Counted from the first letter of the stretch, positions 34,460 to 47,350 are shown. The stretch: DNA of 64,000 nucleotides from Gossypium raimondii (GCF_025698545.1 NC_068577.1:5719501-5783500); one strand, 5' to 3'. Notes: generated from the sequence alone by a model not told the origin. Program-made: numbers and translations.

Positions 34460-36508
34460 ATGAACAATTACTCTCCTGCATTCCATAGACATAAGAGCTT
34501 GAAACAAGAGAAGAACATCATGTTGCCATTCTCTTGTTACTCTCCCAAGCTATCCCTTTACATCCTCGCGACATGTGTAATCCTTTTAATGTTGTTACAG
34601 ATCCGCTCCCTCCACACGGTTCTTCCCACTTCCTCATCTCCTTTACCTTCACTTTCACCTTCAGCTTCTTGGTCTCTCTTCCAACAATGGCAAAACTTGG
34701 TTCTCAACCGGACCTTGGCCGCCGCCTCGCCTGTAAACTGCACCCAAAACCCGGATTCCATGAACCAAAAGCTTCGAGATTCCATCACGTTCCTCCCGTT
34801 GAAAGACCTGCGTTTCTCGAACCAGCCCCTTGATGGTCACACATGGTTCATGAGTTCCATGTACGACACACGCGAGGAAGGTGAGGTCCAATACCAACAG
34901 TTCCCTTCAGAACCGTCCAAAGGCCGGCTCCTTTGCCTTAAAGGCCGCGACACACACGACGGTTCATGGAACTACTACGCCTTGGCATGGCCCGAAGCGC
35001 TTCCTACAAACGCCACCCTAATGAAGGGCCTCACTTTCGTGTCTTACAACCATTACAACTACGACAACATATGGCATGGTCTGTCGGCTGTCATGCCTTT
35101 TGTCGCTTGGCATAGGAAAAACAGCTGTGAAAAACCAACGAGATGGGTGCTTTACCACTGGGGTGAACTTAGGTTCAAGATGGGGACATGGTTGAACTTG
35201 TTAATGGAGGCTACGTTTGGCCAAGCTCCTTACATTGAAGAGTTTAATGACGTTGATGATGATCAACCTGTTTGCTTCGAAAAGGCTGTTGTGATGAGGC
35301 ACAATGAAGGAGGGATGTCGAGGGAGTCAAGGATGGAAGTTTATGATCTGATGAGGTGTAAGGCTAGGGTTTACTGTAATGCGAGCCTTGATAGAAGGGA
35401 TAGCGATGAAAGACCAGACATTGGGATGACTTTGCTAATGAGGAGTGGAGCAAGGTCTTTCAGGAACGAGACGGCAGTGATTGGGGTGTTTGAGAAAGAA
35501 TGCAAAAAGGTGAAGGGTTGCCGGTTAATGGTGGCTTACTCCAATAATCTCACCTTTTGTCAACAGGTAATGGCAATTTTTATTTTAATCGACTTGAATT
35601 AAATTTCTACACTTTTCAACACTAATTTCTTCGTCTACTATTCAATTCTACAACTTTTAGGTTAATCAGCATTTTGTTAGCATTTGTGCGTTACACGTGA
35701 ACACCAAAACCCCCTTAAATAAAGCTATAGTGGGATGTTGAGATTGATGACATGCTAATCCCACTCACTAACGTATAAAACAGATGTGTGGGCTACTTTT
35801 AAATTGAGTGAATTCCAATTTTTGAAATTGAATAAATTATTTTATCAATAAATAACAACATTTCAAAGCAAAGTTTACAAAGATTTCAAATTAGTCCCAA
35901 TATTCTAAAATCTCCGACAATATCTTCCATGCAACTTAAAAGTATTGTTTGATTCAACACATTAAATTTCACAGATTTATCCGCAATACTTATATCCCAA
36001 AATCAATTCGTGACTCCTCTTTAAGATCATAACAGCTGATATTTAATTTAGTAGTTAATTACATTAAAAAAATTTGGTAATTGAATTTACATGTGTGATG
36101 ATGAAATTGCAGGTGAAGCAAATGAGTTTAACAGATATTCTAATATCACCCCATGGTGCCCAACTGACCAACATGTTCCTAATGGACCGAAACAGCAGCG
36201 TTATGGAGTTTTACCCCAAAGGCTGGCTAAAGCTTGCCGGCGTCGGCCAATATGTGTACCATTGGATAGCTAGCTGGTCCGGGATGAGGCACCGAGGCGA
36301 ATGGCGAGATCCCAACGGGGAAAGCTGCCCTTACTCCGACGAAGATCACCGGTGTATGTCGTTCTACAAGAATGGCCTAATTGGCTACAATGAGACCCAT
36401 TTTGCGGAGTGGGCTAGAAATGTTCTAAATGATGTTCAAACAAAGAGATTTGAAGAAGAGGGTACCAAAAATGGGACAGCTTCTATGAAAACTTGTGATT
36501 GCAATTAA
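34460..36508 (+). CDS. GT61 family (DUF563) glycosyltransferase, two exons
   Basis: Exons 34460-35566 and 36113-36508 join in frame to 500 residues, a normal length for plant GT61 enzymes. These Golgi type II membrane proteins transfer sugars such as xylose, arabinose or N-acetylglucosamine to cell-wall polysaccharides or glycoproteins. Residues about 1-28 are cytosolic, 29-49 form one hydrophobic anchor (LSLYILATCVILLMLL), then a Ser/Pro-rich stem leads to the lumenal catalytic domain. Visible family features are 'HNYDNIWH'-like 'HYNYDNIWHGLSA', 'LLMRSGARSFRNE' and the hallmark 'ISPHGAQLTNMFLM' at about 379-392. Many N-glycosylation sites are present (NRT, NCT, NAT, NLT). An internal Met at residue 21 is an alternative start. 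Donor substrate cannot be judged from sequence. The intron is 546 bp. Confidence 0.87.
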
Positions 36509-37589
36509 TCTGGTTTTTTGTTTTTTGTTTTTTCTGGTCTTTTGAGGGGCATAATTAATACCCAAAAAAAAAAAAATCCTTTCATTGTTCAATTTTTAAT
36601 TTTCATTTATAGGGTTTCTTGTAAGAACAATGATCCCCGTTCATATGCAATAGTATTTTATTTTAATTTATTCTATACTGTTAATTCAACTATTGGTAGA
36701 GTGGTAAAGAACAGGTCTAAATTGGATCCTTGAACAACCCCTATCTTATTTTCTTTCTTTTTTTAAAAAAGATTTGTCTCTTAATTCTTTGGATTTTCGG
36801 AGTAACCTCATTATCAAACTCCAATTGACGAAGGAAAACTACAAGTTAAGCGGGTTCAATAACATTGGTAAGTTTGACTTACACACATGAATGACAGATG
36901 ATTTGTGTATTGAAAAGTAAGAATAAAAGATAATATTGGATAAGAAAATATGAAAAATCGAGTTTGAAATCAAATCAGGAAAGAGTGAGAAAATTATTTT
37001 CTAGTCCTCTATTATATTGAATTTTGAAATTTAATCTTTTAACTAACATGTAAATTTATTATTAATTATGGCTGATTAAATTTCACATTATTTTGATTAA
37101 TAATAAAAAGAAAGAATTATATTGCTCTTTTCTTTATACAAAGCCTACTATTACCACAGTTAAATTAAAGGAAAAATTAGAATTAAATGTGTTTAAACTC
37201 ACAATCTCTAAATTATTATAACAAAATTGTGCGAATTGAACTAACATTTAGTCCACGAATTACATTGCTTTATGATAATAGTAAGTTGTTTTATCAATTT
37301 CGACTTACCAATAATATTTAAAATAAAAATTAAACCAAGTGATTAAATCTTTGATTTTTAACATCTCTTTTAATCATCGTGCAGACAAATCAAACTATAA
37401 ATTGGGCCCTCCAAAATTTGTGGACCCTGCTAGAAAAACAAAACAATCTGTCAGGATGTTAACTTTTGAATCAAATTATGGATTTCTGTCTTTATATTAT
37501 AATGTTAAAATATGCTCTAACATCGATAAAATTACCATGGAGTTATAGTTGGATTCTACTTTCTCTCTTTTATTGAAAAGGTTTCTGTA
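36509..37589. other. 3' flank of the GT61 gene, AT-rich
   Basis: Probably holds the 3' untranslated region in its first 200 bp. No other gene or defined repeat was recognised. Confidence 0.4.
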
Positions 37590-38187
37590 AATTAAAAAAA
37601 TTTACAAATTAATTTTTCCGTTAAAATTTTCATTCATACGTGTTGTTAAGTGGTTATTTAGATTTTTCAAAAAAATTTATGTAAGGGACATAGAATTAAA
37701 AAATGAGTAGGATTAAGTAAAAGTACCGTGGAGGCTCCTGTATTAAGAGTTGGATTGCATTATGTTCTCTCTACTTGAAAATTGGGTAAATTAGTCATTG
37801 TATATTAAATCAATAAGCAAACTGATCATTTTGTTAAAAATTCCATTTGTTTCCATTTTTAAGTGATGATATAACTGACAGAGAAACTAAATAGTGACAC
37901 GTGGTAAGCCACATGTACCTCATGCTAATGTGGCACATTCTATCACATCAAAAAATATTTAAAAAATTAAAAAACCTAAAAAATAAATAAATTTAAATAA
38001 CTTTGTAAAAATCACATCCAAGAGGAACCTAGACAAATGGTTGTTTATGTTCATACCAGACGTGATTTTAAAAAATATATATATTTATAAAAAATGTAAA
38101 ATTTATAAGGAATTAATTTTTTAAATTATTTAAAATTATTTTAGAAATTATCAAAAATGAACTTGACAGTTATTTATCCAAGTTCAA
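37590..38187 (+). repeat. Partial copy of the foldback repeat at 43218-44910
   Basis: The block contains the same ordered landmarks as 43310-43880: a GTGTTGTTAAGTGG stretch, GAGTAGGATTAAGTAAAAGTACC, GTTGGATTGCATT, CACATGTACCTCATGCTAATGTGGCA and a CCAAGTTCAAATGAA end. It abuts the decayed gypsy internal region directly. Confidence 0.65.
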
Positions 38188-39504
38188 ATGAAATTTGTGC
38201 TTTCTACCATCGAAGGGGATGATGAGCCAAACAAAGCATCGATAAAGTTTGGTTTTATCTTGATTTCTGTCGAAGCCAAAAGGGTCAGAGAGAATGAAAA
38301 GAAGGCAATGAAGTATTTCTTATATTGTGGCCTGCATAGGATGCGAGACTATCCAAAGCAATCTAAGCTTTCTATGATCAGTAAGGAAGAAGAAACAGAA
38401 CAAGAGAGTGAGGCTTTAAAGTTTGGATTAATGATACTCAATTCTACGAAAGCAAAAAGGGATTGCAAGCAGAAAGAGTTGGTGTTTGTGGACACCAACA
38501 TCGCAGATTGAAGGAGGTGTGCTCTTGTTTATAATTGTAGAAAACTGTAGGTAAACTTGATATCTCAGTTAGCAAATTGACTAAGAAGATCAAGACTGTA
38601 AATTCCAAAAAGACCCTAATTGGGGAGTAGCATAAGGAGTTGAGCTACAAATCAATCAATGGAAAAACAAGGAAGAATTTGAGGTAATTTATTTAGATGA
38701 TTATGAATTTGTTCTTGGCTTGAATTTTCTTGGAAAGATTAATGCTCTATTGGTTCATTTTTTTCGATTATATATGTATCTTGGATACTCAGTAGCAACA
38801 ATACATTATGCTGGTGAGTCGATACATGAGGGGTGGAACCAAGGTATTGTTGGCAATCCAACTAGCCAAGAATGTTTCATGTGGTGGGAACATTAACTTG
38901 GTATATCTGAGTGCTATGAAGACTCCTTCAGAAATGCTAGAGGTGTAGAAAATTGATATAACCTACCACCTATGAGAGCAGTGGGTTGTGCATTAGACTT
39001 TGTGGAAAAAGTAGTAATGCAAACTGGGCAACTAAACAGAGTAAATGCTATGAGCGAGGTACATCTCAAACACTTATCTAGTGTTTTACATTATGACTTA
39101 CCGTTGGCTTGGCAAAGACATAAGAGCCCTTTCAAAGTTCTAAAGCGGGTAAGCCGAGGGGCTTACAAACCAAAATTAGCGACAATACTCAAGGTTAACA
39201 CAGTATTCAATGTGGGTGTGTCAAAACCTATTTGCGAGGATCAAAGGTATCCCAATCGAGGTAAGTCACAATAGGGCTGAGTAAGAGCAATGAACTCTTG
39301 TGAATGAGATATACAAAAGAGAGAAACAATTCAAGTTAGAAGATGACGAAGAAATAAGTCAAGGCAAATGTTTCGAGGGTCGGAACTACTTGATATAGAA
39401 ACTAGTTGAGAATCAGTCGAGGAAATGAGACGATTCTAAGACAAGTTAAACCAATCTCATCCTGAGGACGCGATGAGGGCATCGTGAGAATGGGTGGGGG
39501 AGAA
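38188..39504 (+). pseudogene. Chromovirus-type Ty3-gypsy internal region, heavily deleted
   Basis: 38188-38511 reads as the end of Gag with a decayed zinc knuckle ('YFLYCGLHRMRDYP', where Cys have become Tyr). 38560-38760 carries protease-like sequence with stops. Reverse transcriptase, RNase H and most of integrase are missing. 38972-39274 resumes at the integrase C terminus ('HLSSVLHYDLPLAWQRHKSP', 'VFNVGVSKP'). A degraded chromodomain-like tail and a polypurine tract (GGGTGGGGGAGAA, ending 39504) follow. The 5' LTR is absent. The order and the PPT-LTR junction identify a Tekay/Del-like gypsy element reduced by internal deletion. Confidence 0.75.
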
Positions 39505-40083
39505 TGTCAAAGGCCATGGATTAAAGCCCGTGATGAATACATACATAACATTCTATAGAGGTCAACTGATTAAATGGGGCTCATTTGACCCAGTTGAACT
39601 AGCCTGATTCGTGGAAGACATGGAGAAGCTCATCTACTAGAAGCCATGGTGGCTCAATAAAACACTCTAGTTAAACTAGAGTTACTATGGTGAATATTGT
39701 AAACCTTAAGGGATAAATATTGTATAGATTTTAAGTCCCTTAAGACTCTCATATTATAGATAGGCACTAATCTCAACACTTGATGTAATTCAATTTGTAC
39801 TGTTGGATCTAAGGGAGCTTGATTATAAATAAAGGTCATTCCCCTCATTTGTAATCACATAATCCATTGTATTTCATTCAAATTTATTGAATATATTTGA
39901 AAGCACTTATTCAAACACTTGGTGTGCTATGATTTTTTTGTGGCTTTTCTGTTTAATTTAAGCTCCTTAGTCTTTTAAGTTTGCTTTCACTTTCTTCCAG
40001 TACCTTAGAGAATTTCCTCTAAGAATTCTCATTTTTGAGAGATGAGCTAACTCAGGTGGATTTGAAGCAAAGGAATCGCCTAA

Positions 40084-43000
40084 TGCAACACCCCGTTTTT
40101 AGTGAAATCTAAACAGTGATTTCGGGACCACAAATTCGAGTCCGGAAGAAAATTTATTTTAAAATTATTTTATGGTCTATTGTATGATAGAAATATCGTA
40201 AAAAATTTTGTTAAGAAAATTTTACCGATTACATGTTTAATTGATAAAATGACCAAATTGCATAAATTGCAAAAATTGAGTTTTAGTAGCTATAGGTATC
40301 AAATAGTTATAGAATTCAAAATTGGAGGTCCTTATATGGCAAATAGACCGTTAAGAGGAGTTAGTAAATAAGTATGATGATTCATCTATGGAAAATTAAA
40401 TAAAAAATGACTAAATTGGAAAGTTGAAATAATAAAAGATGATATTTTAATTAAATAAGAAAATGTCATCATTTTATATCATCTTTTCCAAATTAAAGAC
40501 ATGGAAACCCTCGTTATGGGTGTTGAGATCAAGCAAACTATTTTGGCTTAATTAGGTATGTATTCCTTGTCTCGTTTTCAATATTTTTATGTTTACGATA
40601 TCGTAATAGCTTAATCTAACTATCTCAAGGATTAATTTGTAAAGTTATCAAAGTATTAGGGTTTTTCCATGGATGAATATGTATGGATTATGAAGTTTTA
40701 TGGTATAAAATGAAAGGTTGTTGATAGATAAACAACTTTGGTAAAGTAAATTTTAATGAAATTGTGATTTAGGGACTAAATTGAAAAGATGTAAAATTCA
40801 TGAAAAATTTTTAAATTTTATGAAATACATGGGCTATTATTTTGACATATGAAATTCTACTAGGCTAGGAATAAGGATTAAATTGCATTACTTTCATTTT
40901 TCGAGTCTAAGGATAAAATTATAGTTAAATGAAAGTATAGGGCAAAATTGTAATTTTTCCAAAGGTGTGAATTGAATATAATTGAATATGAATTGATATT
41001 TAATTCATTTATATAGATTCGGATAGACCAAATACGGAGTTAGAACGAGGAAAAGAGAAGGTATCAGATTAGTATATTACAAATAAACGAACAATTGTCG
41101 AGGTAAGTTCGTGTAACTAAATTTTATATATTTAAATGTTTGAATGGAATGTTGTATATGTGAATTTTAAATTCCATATATATATATATATATGAAATTG
41201 ATCACATATCCAACAATGCTCGACAAATATTAAGTCCCGTTTGAATAAATGAAATTCAATGGATACAGGATTCCCGAATTGGTTGTGGTCCTGCATGTGT
41301 TGCAGACACACCACAGCTTAAAAGAGTGTACTGTTATTAGCTCTCATGAGCATCCCGATATTTGGCTCTCACGAGCTTCCCGTTATATGGTTCTTGCGAG
41401 CTTCCTATTAATAGCTCTTCGGAGCATCCCGATTGGTTGTGATTCTATATGTGTTGTGGACACACCGCAACTCTTATGAGTGTCCCGATATATGGCTCTT
41501 CGGAGCTTCCTGATTAAAGGTTCTTTCATGAACTTATCGATTAATGGCTCTCCTGAGCTTCCCGATACTGGCTCACTTAAACCTTCCCGTTATTGGCTCG
41601 TATGAGCTTCCCGTTAATGGCTCTCCGGAGCTTCCCGTTACATGGCTCACATAAGCTTCCCGTTACATGGCTCACATAAGCTTCCCGTTACATGGCTCGA
41701 AAGAGGGCTTCCTATTTATGTGCTTGTATGAGCATTCCCGAATACGAATTGGCGGGTTATAGTTTCGTACACTTTATGTGTATTACCCGTGTATCCATCG
41801 AATAATGAACAATTTGATGGGAAAAGTTCTGATATGAAGTAACATGAGTTCAAAGTGAACTGTTACCTGTGTATATCTAAATTATATAGAAATGATATTA
41901 TTTGATATATGTTGAAATATGATATGTCTAATATAAGAATGTGAAGCATGTTAAATGACTTAGTTCACCCATGATTATGATTTATTACATGTGATTACTT
42001 GGCTAATGTGATATGGATATATGTTAGGCTATGGCCAAGTTGGGTTGGAATATATTTGTATGCTTACCTTATGTGTGAAATAATGGTAAGTTAAATTACA
42101 TGTTATATGAACTTACTAAGCATTAAATGCTTACTCTGTTTTATTTCCTCTGTTCTATAGTAATTTGGAAGCTCGTTGGGTTGGAGGCTTGGTGAAGATA
42201 TCCTCACACTATCTATCAGCTTATGTCGGTATATATAGTAATTACATTTTGGTTATAACGGCATGTATAAGTTAAATTTAACCAATGTTGGTATGTAAAT
42301 GTTTTGGTTGAAACTAGCCATTGACATGACTTGTGATTGGTATATTTTGATATGTGTATAAGGCCTTATCATAATTGATGTGTTTTGGTATGTTTGAATG
42401 ACGAATAGTTAATTGGCATATTGAGACATGGTTTGATTTGGTATATTTAATACAAATAAGCTTATATATATAATTGATCAATTTGGTAAGATTGGATACT
42501 TGGATATATGAGATAATATGTTATATTTAATACATGAATTTGGCTTGTTTTGGTTGCTTGGTTATGGCTTATGAATGTGCTATTTGATGTGTTAGGTTGA
42601 TGCCAAATTTGGGTGAGAAATGTGGCCTTGGAAATGACTTATTTTCGTCCACACGGGCAGAGACATGGGCGTGTGTCTCGGCCATGTGTGACGCACGGGG
42701 TTGTGGTTTGGCCGTGTGTCCCTTGCATATTAAAAATTTCAAAACAGAATGCTCAAAATTGATCACACGGCCTGGAACACGGGCGTGTGGCTTGGCCGTA
42801 TGACCCCTGCACCTATTTAATGCAAGTTATTATGCTTACACAACCTAGCACACGGGCGTGTGACTTGGCTGTGTGATCTAAGTCAGAAAGTTACATGCGT
42901 ATGGACACAGGCTGGGACACGGGTGTGTACCCCCTGCACCTTGGAAAAATTTTGATATTTTGCAAAAAATTCTCTGAGTTCCCGATTTAGTCCCGACTTG

Positions 43001-43171
43001 ATTCGAAGGTGTAATTTTGGGCTTCGAGGGCTCATATAAGGGACAATATGGTTGATTTATTTTTTATATATATGAATGTGAAGTGATATGAAATGTCTGT
43101 ATTTGATCTGTAAATTCTGGTAATGCTTTATAACCTTATTCTGGTGACGAATATGGGTTAGGGGTGTTACA
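40084..43171 (-). mobile_element. 3.1 kb solo LTR nested in the gypsy LTR
   Basis: Ends are TGCAACACCCC and GGGGTGTTACA, with the 5-bp target duplication CCTAA at 40079-40083 and 43172-43176. Its ends match those of the solo LTR at 55457-58157 in the opposite orientation: the inverse of its right end (TGTAACACCCCTAACCC) equals the left end there. There is no coding capacity or primer site. It contains a 25-30 bp minisatellite (41325-41740) and an ACACGGGC cluster (42645-42915). Confidence 0.88.
41325..41740 (+). repeat. Minisatellite of ~25-bp TTCCCGTTAcATGGCTC units
   Basis: Around fifteen imperfect units of the form GAGCTTCCCGTTACATGGCT occur. The last three are nearly identical (CTTCCCGTTACATGGCTCAC at about 41632-41700), and earlier ones are diverged. 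Confidence 0.8.
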
Positions 43172-43217
43172 CCTAAGGCCGCGCGAATTGCCAAACTAAA
43201 GTTCTAGCCCCATGACA

Positions 43218-44910
43218 CTAGGAGGTAGATTGCATTTTGCCCTCTCTACTTAAAAAAGGGGCAAATTAACAACCCATGTATGTTCGAAAAAAGTGCAAAC
43301 TGGACATTTCGTTGAAAATTCCATCCATATGTGTTGTTAATTGATGATTTGGCTTTCTTCAATTTTTTTTATATAAGTGACTTGGAAATATATGATGAGT
43401 AGGATTAGGTAAAAGTACCATGAAAGTCCCTGTATTAGGAGTTGGGTTGCATTTTACGCCCTCTACTCAAAAAATGGGCAAATTTGTCCCTATACGTCAG
43501 ATCAAATAGCAAACTGGTCTTTATCTTATAATTTCTAGAAATTTCTACTGTTAAATATTGATACAACTGATGAAGTAACCAGACACTAACTTGTGGCATG
43601 TCGCGTTCACCTCATGCTAATGTGACAATATCTTAAACTATAAAAAAAATATAAAAATTACAATTATTTAAAACCATATCTAGGATGAATCAGTACAAAT
43701 GTTTTTCTTGGTTTATTTCATCCGGACATGGTTTTTAAAAATTATAAAACTATAGAAAATTTAAATATTATTAAGAATTATAAAATTTCTAAAATTATTA
43801 AAATTAACAAATTATTAAAAAAGTCCAAAATGATATTGGAGAATGGTTGTCCAAGCTCAAATGAACTTAGAGAATCATTTGTCCGATTCACTCTAAAGTG
43901 GTTTGTTAAATAATTATAGGAAATTGGTTAAAATTTTTGAGAATTATAAGAAATTATAAATAATTTTAAAATTTTTAAAATTATATATACACATATATTA
44001 TGTTTGAAGATTTCAAATATACCCATACATGTGTCTTCTTAAATGAGCTGATATTTTTAGTTAATTAAGTTGAAGTCCAACTTTATTAATTTCTTATAAT
44101 TTTAAATAAAATTTAAATACTTTTCAATAATTATGTATAATTTTATCATTATTTAAGAAATAAATCCGAATAAACCTAGGTAAATGGTTGTCTAAGCTCA
44201 TTTGAACTAGGAGAAATGATTGTCAAAGTTCATTTTGAACATTGTTTTAATAATTTATAAATAATTGTTTTAAAAAATAATTCATTATGAATTTTAATAA
44301 CTTAAAATAATTTTCTATGATTGTTTGATAATTATCTAAAAAAAACCGTGTCCAAGATGAACATGGACAATAATTTGTCTAGGTTCATTCAAGGTGTGAT
44401 TTTTTTAAATAATTATTTCAAATTATTTATTTTTTATTTTAAATATTTTTTGATGTGAAAAAATGTGCCACATCAGCATGAGGTACAAGTGGCACAGTAC
44501 GTATTGCTATCTAGTTCCTTTATTAGTCACGTCATCACTTAAAGTGGAAATTGATGAAATTTTTAACAGAATGACCAGTTTGTTCATTATCTAATGTACA
44601 TGAACAGATTTGCTCATTTTTTTTAGTAGAGGGGGACAAAATGCAATTCGACTCGTAATATAGGGTCTTCCATGGTACTTTTACCTAATCCTACTCATCC
44701 TTTAATTCTAAGTCACTTACATAAAAAAAGAATTAGAAAAATTCAAGTCATCACTTAACAACGTATATGTAAGGAATTCTTAATAGAAGGGTCAATTTGC
44801 ACTTCTTTTTTTTCTAGTGTACAAGGGTTAATTTGGCCAGGTTTTAGTAGAGGGGGCAAAATGTAATTCACCTCCTAGTGTAAGGGCCTCTATAGTACTT
44901 TTACCTCTAT
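43218..44910. mobile_element. 1.7 kb foldback element with long nested inverted arms
   Basis: The left arm begins at CTAGGAGGTAGATTGCATTT. The right arm, inverted, begins CTAGGAGGTGAATTACATTT near 44880. Arms of more than 400 bp match throughout, including GAGTAGGATTAGGTAAAAGTACCATG and the CATGCTGATGTGGCACAT segment. Even the central part carries inverted pieces (near 43690 and 44350). There is no open frame. Long arms around a small core suggest a foldback or non-autonomous Mutator-like element. Confidence 0.7.
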
Positions 44911-45774
44911 GATCCTATATTTCTCATACATTTAATTTTTTTTTTCTTTTTCTTTTTATTTTGAGAAATTTAGTCCTCCTCTTTTTTTATCTAAAAATAT
45001 AAGTTAATTTGTTAATACCGTTAATTTATTTGTTAAATTTAGGTCCATTATAACTTCAATTTTGTTATATGGTTATCAAACAAATATTTTCTATTTCAAA
45101 ATGTCACACCATTAAATTTAAGAGAATTTTAGCAGTGTTAACAACTACACTAAATGTTCTTAAATCTAAAAATAGAGTGACTAAATTCTTAAAAATAAAA
45201 ATAAAATGATAATTAAATTCTAAATGTAAAAAGAATAAGTGGATTTGGAGCATATTTTAAACCTACACTTAATTTAGGTATTTAGTGTATCTATATACAT
45301 ATATATTAATTTAACATAATTTAATCATCCTATTATTATTAGCACTATTAAAGAATTTTTTTGATTGATGTGAAATTCTTTTTATAAAAATAATAAATCA
45401 TTACCTTAAAAAACATGAGATTCACCTATAAAAGTTTAAATAATAAATTAATAAAATAATTATTTTTGATAATAGTATTTTATTTTTATACAACCGTTAA
45501 ACTCAAATAAATCATCCAAACTTTTAAATTGGACACTACACAACCTCTAAATTGCTACAATAATAATGATAATGATGTCACCTGAATTAATACTTTATAG
45601 TTATAATTTTTAATGATTTAAGTTAAAAATAATAGTGATAATATTATAATTAAATTATGTGAAATTAAAATATAAAACTTAAATTAAAAATAACGATATT
45701 ATCAAAATTTGCGGCATTATTCTTTTGAGTTTGAAAATTGTGTTAAAATGTCAAACAAGTCTTTCGTATAGTTG
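44911..45774. other. AT-rich spacer with a dispersed degenerate repeat
   Basis: 44945-45260 is another copy of the AT-rich repeat seen at 16900, 23880 and 33000. 45261-45774 shows nothing recognisable. Confidence 0.4.
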
Positions 45775-46245
45775 GCAAAGGTAGAGGTTTTAGATTTTGA
45801 ATGGCAAACAAGTTATTTTAGTTTTTATTTAATTTTTATATCTTTTAGCCCTTAATTTTGTACTATTTGTTTATTCACCTTAAAATGGATAGAATAGTTG
45901 ACATTTGTTAACTTTGTTGACGTGTGGCATACACTTGAATTGCTATATGAGCAATTAATTTTTTAAAATTTAAAAATTCAAAATTTTTTAAATTATTAAA
46001 AGTATTAAAAAATATAAAAATATTTTATAATTTTTAAAAAATTAATTAATTGCTAACGTGGCATACATGTGGACTGCGGCGTGGATGCCACATAAGCATA
46101 CTTAACAAATGTTAAATTTTTAATCTATTTTGGGGAGATTTGACAAGCAATGCAAGTTCAATGTTTAAAATAAGCGAAAAATTAAATGGAGGATTAAAAT
46201 GATTTTTTTAAAGATTGAAGGCCAAATAAGTCATCATACCAATTA
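45775..46245. mobile_element. Inverted-repeat MITE candidate, ~470 bp
   Basis: The left half runs from a TTATTTTAG-rich start through TTGACATTTGTTAACTTTG and GACGTGTGGCATACA. The right half is its inverse through ACGTGGCATACATGTGG and AACAAATGTTAAATTTTT. The centre is an AT-only hairpin. Ends and target duplication were not fixed. Confidence 0.5.
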
Positions 46246-46267
46246 TTTATCACTATATTATTGGCTA

Positions 46268-46793
46268 GTTGATGTAGGGATGGCAATGGAGTGGAGCAGG
46301 GACAAATATTTCTAAATACACTACCGATCCACAATTGGTACGTTCTACTCCACCACCTGTCCGCTCCACTATGGATGTATAATCTTGAAAATCACTACCA
46401 TCTACATGGATATTGGATCCATCCATCTTTGTCCTACCTCGCTCTGCTTCAATTTAAAATTTGCTAATTACCTTTAATATTTTTAATCTTTTTAAAGTCA
46501 AGTAAATATTTAAACATAATTCTTCAAAAAAATATTTAAACATAAAATATATGATTTTTTCTATATTACGTTATTACATTTTTATCCTTTTAATAGTTTA
46601 TATATACAAAGATAAAATGATAATTTTACATAGTGAAGTGGGTCGGGTGAGATAAACAATTACAGTAACCACTCAATGCTTTCTATACAAAAGAAAACAT
46701 TCACCCCTCCCCTCATTTACTTTTTAAATAAAAAAAATCCACTCCAAATCAAAATCTATCGGATAATTTGAATTTTGTCATCCCTAAATCAAC
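46268..46793. mobile_element. Small TIR element, ~526 bp
   Basis: Terminal inverted repeats are GTTGATGTAGGGATGGCAA and the inverse of TTGTCATCCCTAAATCAAC (two mismatches). There is no coding capacity. A target duplication could not be identified; TAGGGATGGCAA-type ends are common in hAT-like MITEs. Confidence 0.6.
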
Positions 46794-46959
46794 CACTCCT
46801 TTTATCATATCTTTTCTGAAAGCACGACTCCTTTTATTGTTAATCATTGAATTAAACAAAATCGAATGTATAATATTTTTAGTTTTATACTAAATTTGTT
46901 CTATACTTGTATGAATCTCTTGCTTATTCAATTCGTTCGTGAAATTAATCAATTATTTA

Positions 46960-47176
46960 TTTATAAATTTATAGTATTAATAGAATCTCTAATTTAATTG
47001 GTGTTACGGGTTAATCGGATACTAACTCGGTTAAGAAATTATGAAAATATTCTTCCGTAATTAAAATGAGTCATATTATTCAAGGGCATTTTAGTTTTTT
47101 CATTTTAACAAAAACCAAGAAAAATATGCATATAGTGAGATTTCAACCCGTGCCAATTAAATTAGTAAAACCTTAA
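46960..47176 (+). repeat. Host repeat interrupted by the Harbinger element
   Basis: 46960-47176 plus the continuation from 52795 matches a second copy at about 52885-53135 (shared TATTATTCAAGGG, AAATATGCATATA, TTAGTAAAA, TTTACCACT landmarks). The second copy is uninterrupted and shows the empty target site. Confidence 0.75.
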
Positions 47177-47194
47177 GAGCACGTTTGATTCGTT

Positions 47195-47350
47195 GTATTG
47201 GAATAGAGGCGTAATGGAATAGAGGCGTAATGGAATAGAAGTGTAATGGAATAGAGGTGTAATAGCAAATCAATTGTTTGGTTGAATGTAATGGAATAGA
47301 GGCGTAATAGTATTCTTGTGTTTGGTTGAATGGAATAGAGGTGTAATAGC
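47195..47350 (+). repeat. Subterminal GGAATAGAGGCGTAAT repeats
   Basis: About seven direct copies with one- or two-base changes (GGAATAGAAGTGTAAT, GGAATAGAGGTGTAAT) occur next to the left end. A related GGATTAGAGGCGTAAT lies near the right end at 52742. They are possibly binding sites for the element's own proteins. Confidence 0.75.

Larger units (their letters stand above)
39505..43217 (+). repeat. 3' LTR of the deleted gypsy element, split by a nested insertion
   Basis: It begins TGTCAAAGGCCATGG directly after the polypurine tract and ends TAGCCCCATGACA at 43217, so the ends form a short inverted repeat. A TATA-like TTATAAATAAA sits near 39822. Without the nested solo LTR (40084-43171) and its duplicated CCTAA it is about 615 bp long. 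The sequence after its end begins CTAGG. Confidence 0.75.

Noticed and set aside
34534..34897. Alternative frames over the GT61 gene on both strands
   Set aside because: Shadows of a GC-richer coding exon; they show no domain and overlap the conserved GT61 frame.
41325..41740. Regular short repeats resembling a CRISPR array
   Set aside because: Units vary, there are no unique spacers of constant length and no cas genes, and the context is a plant LTR.
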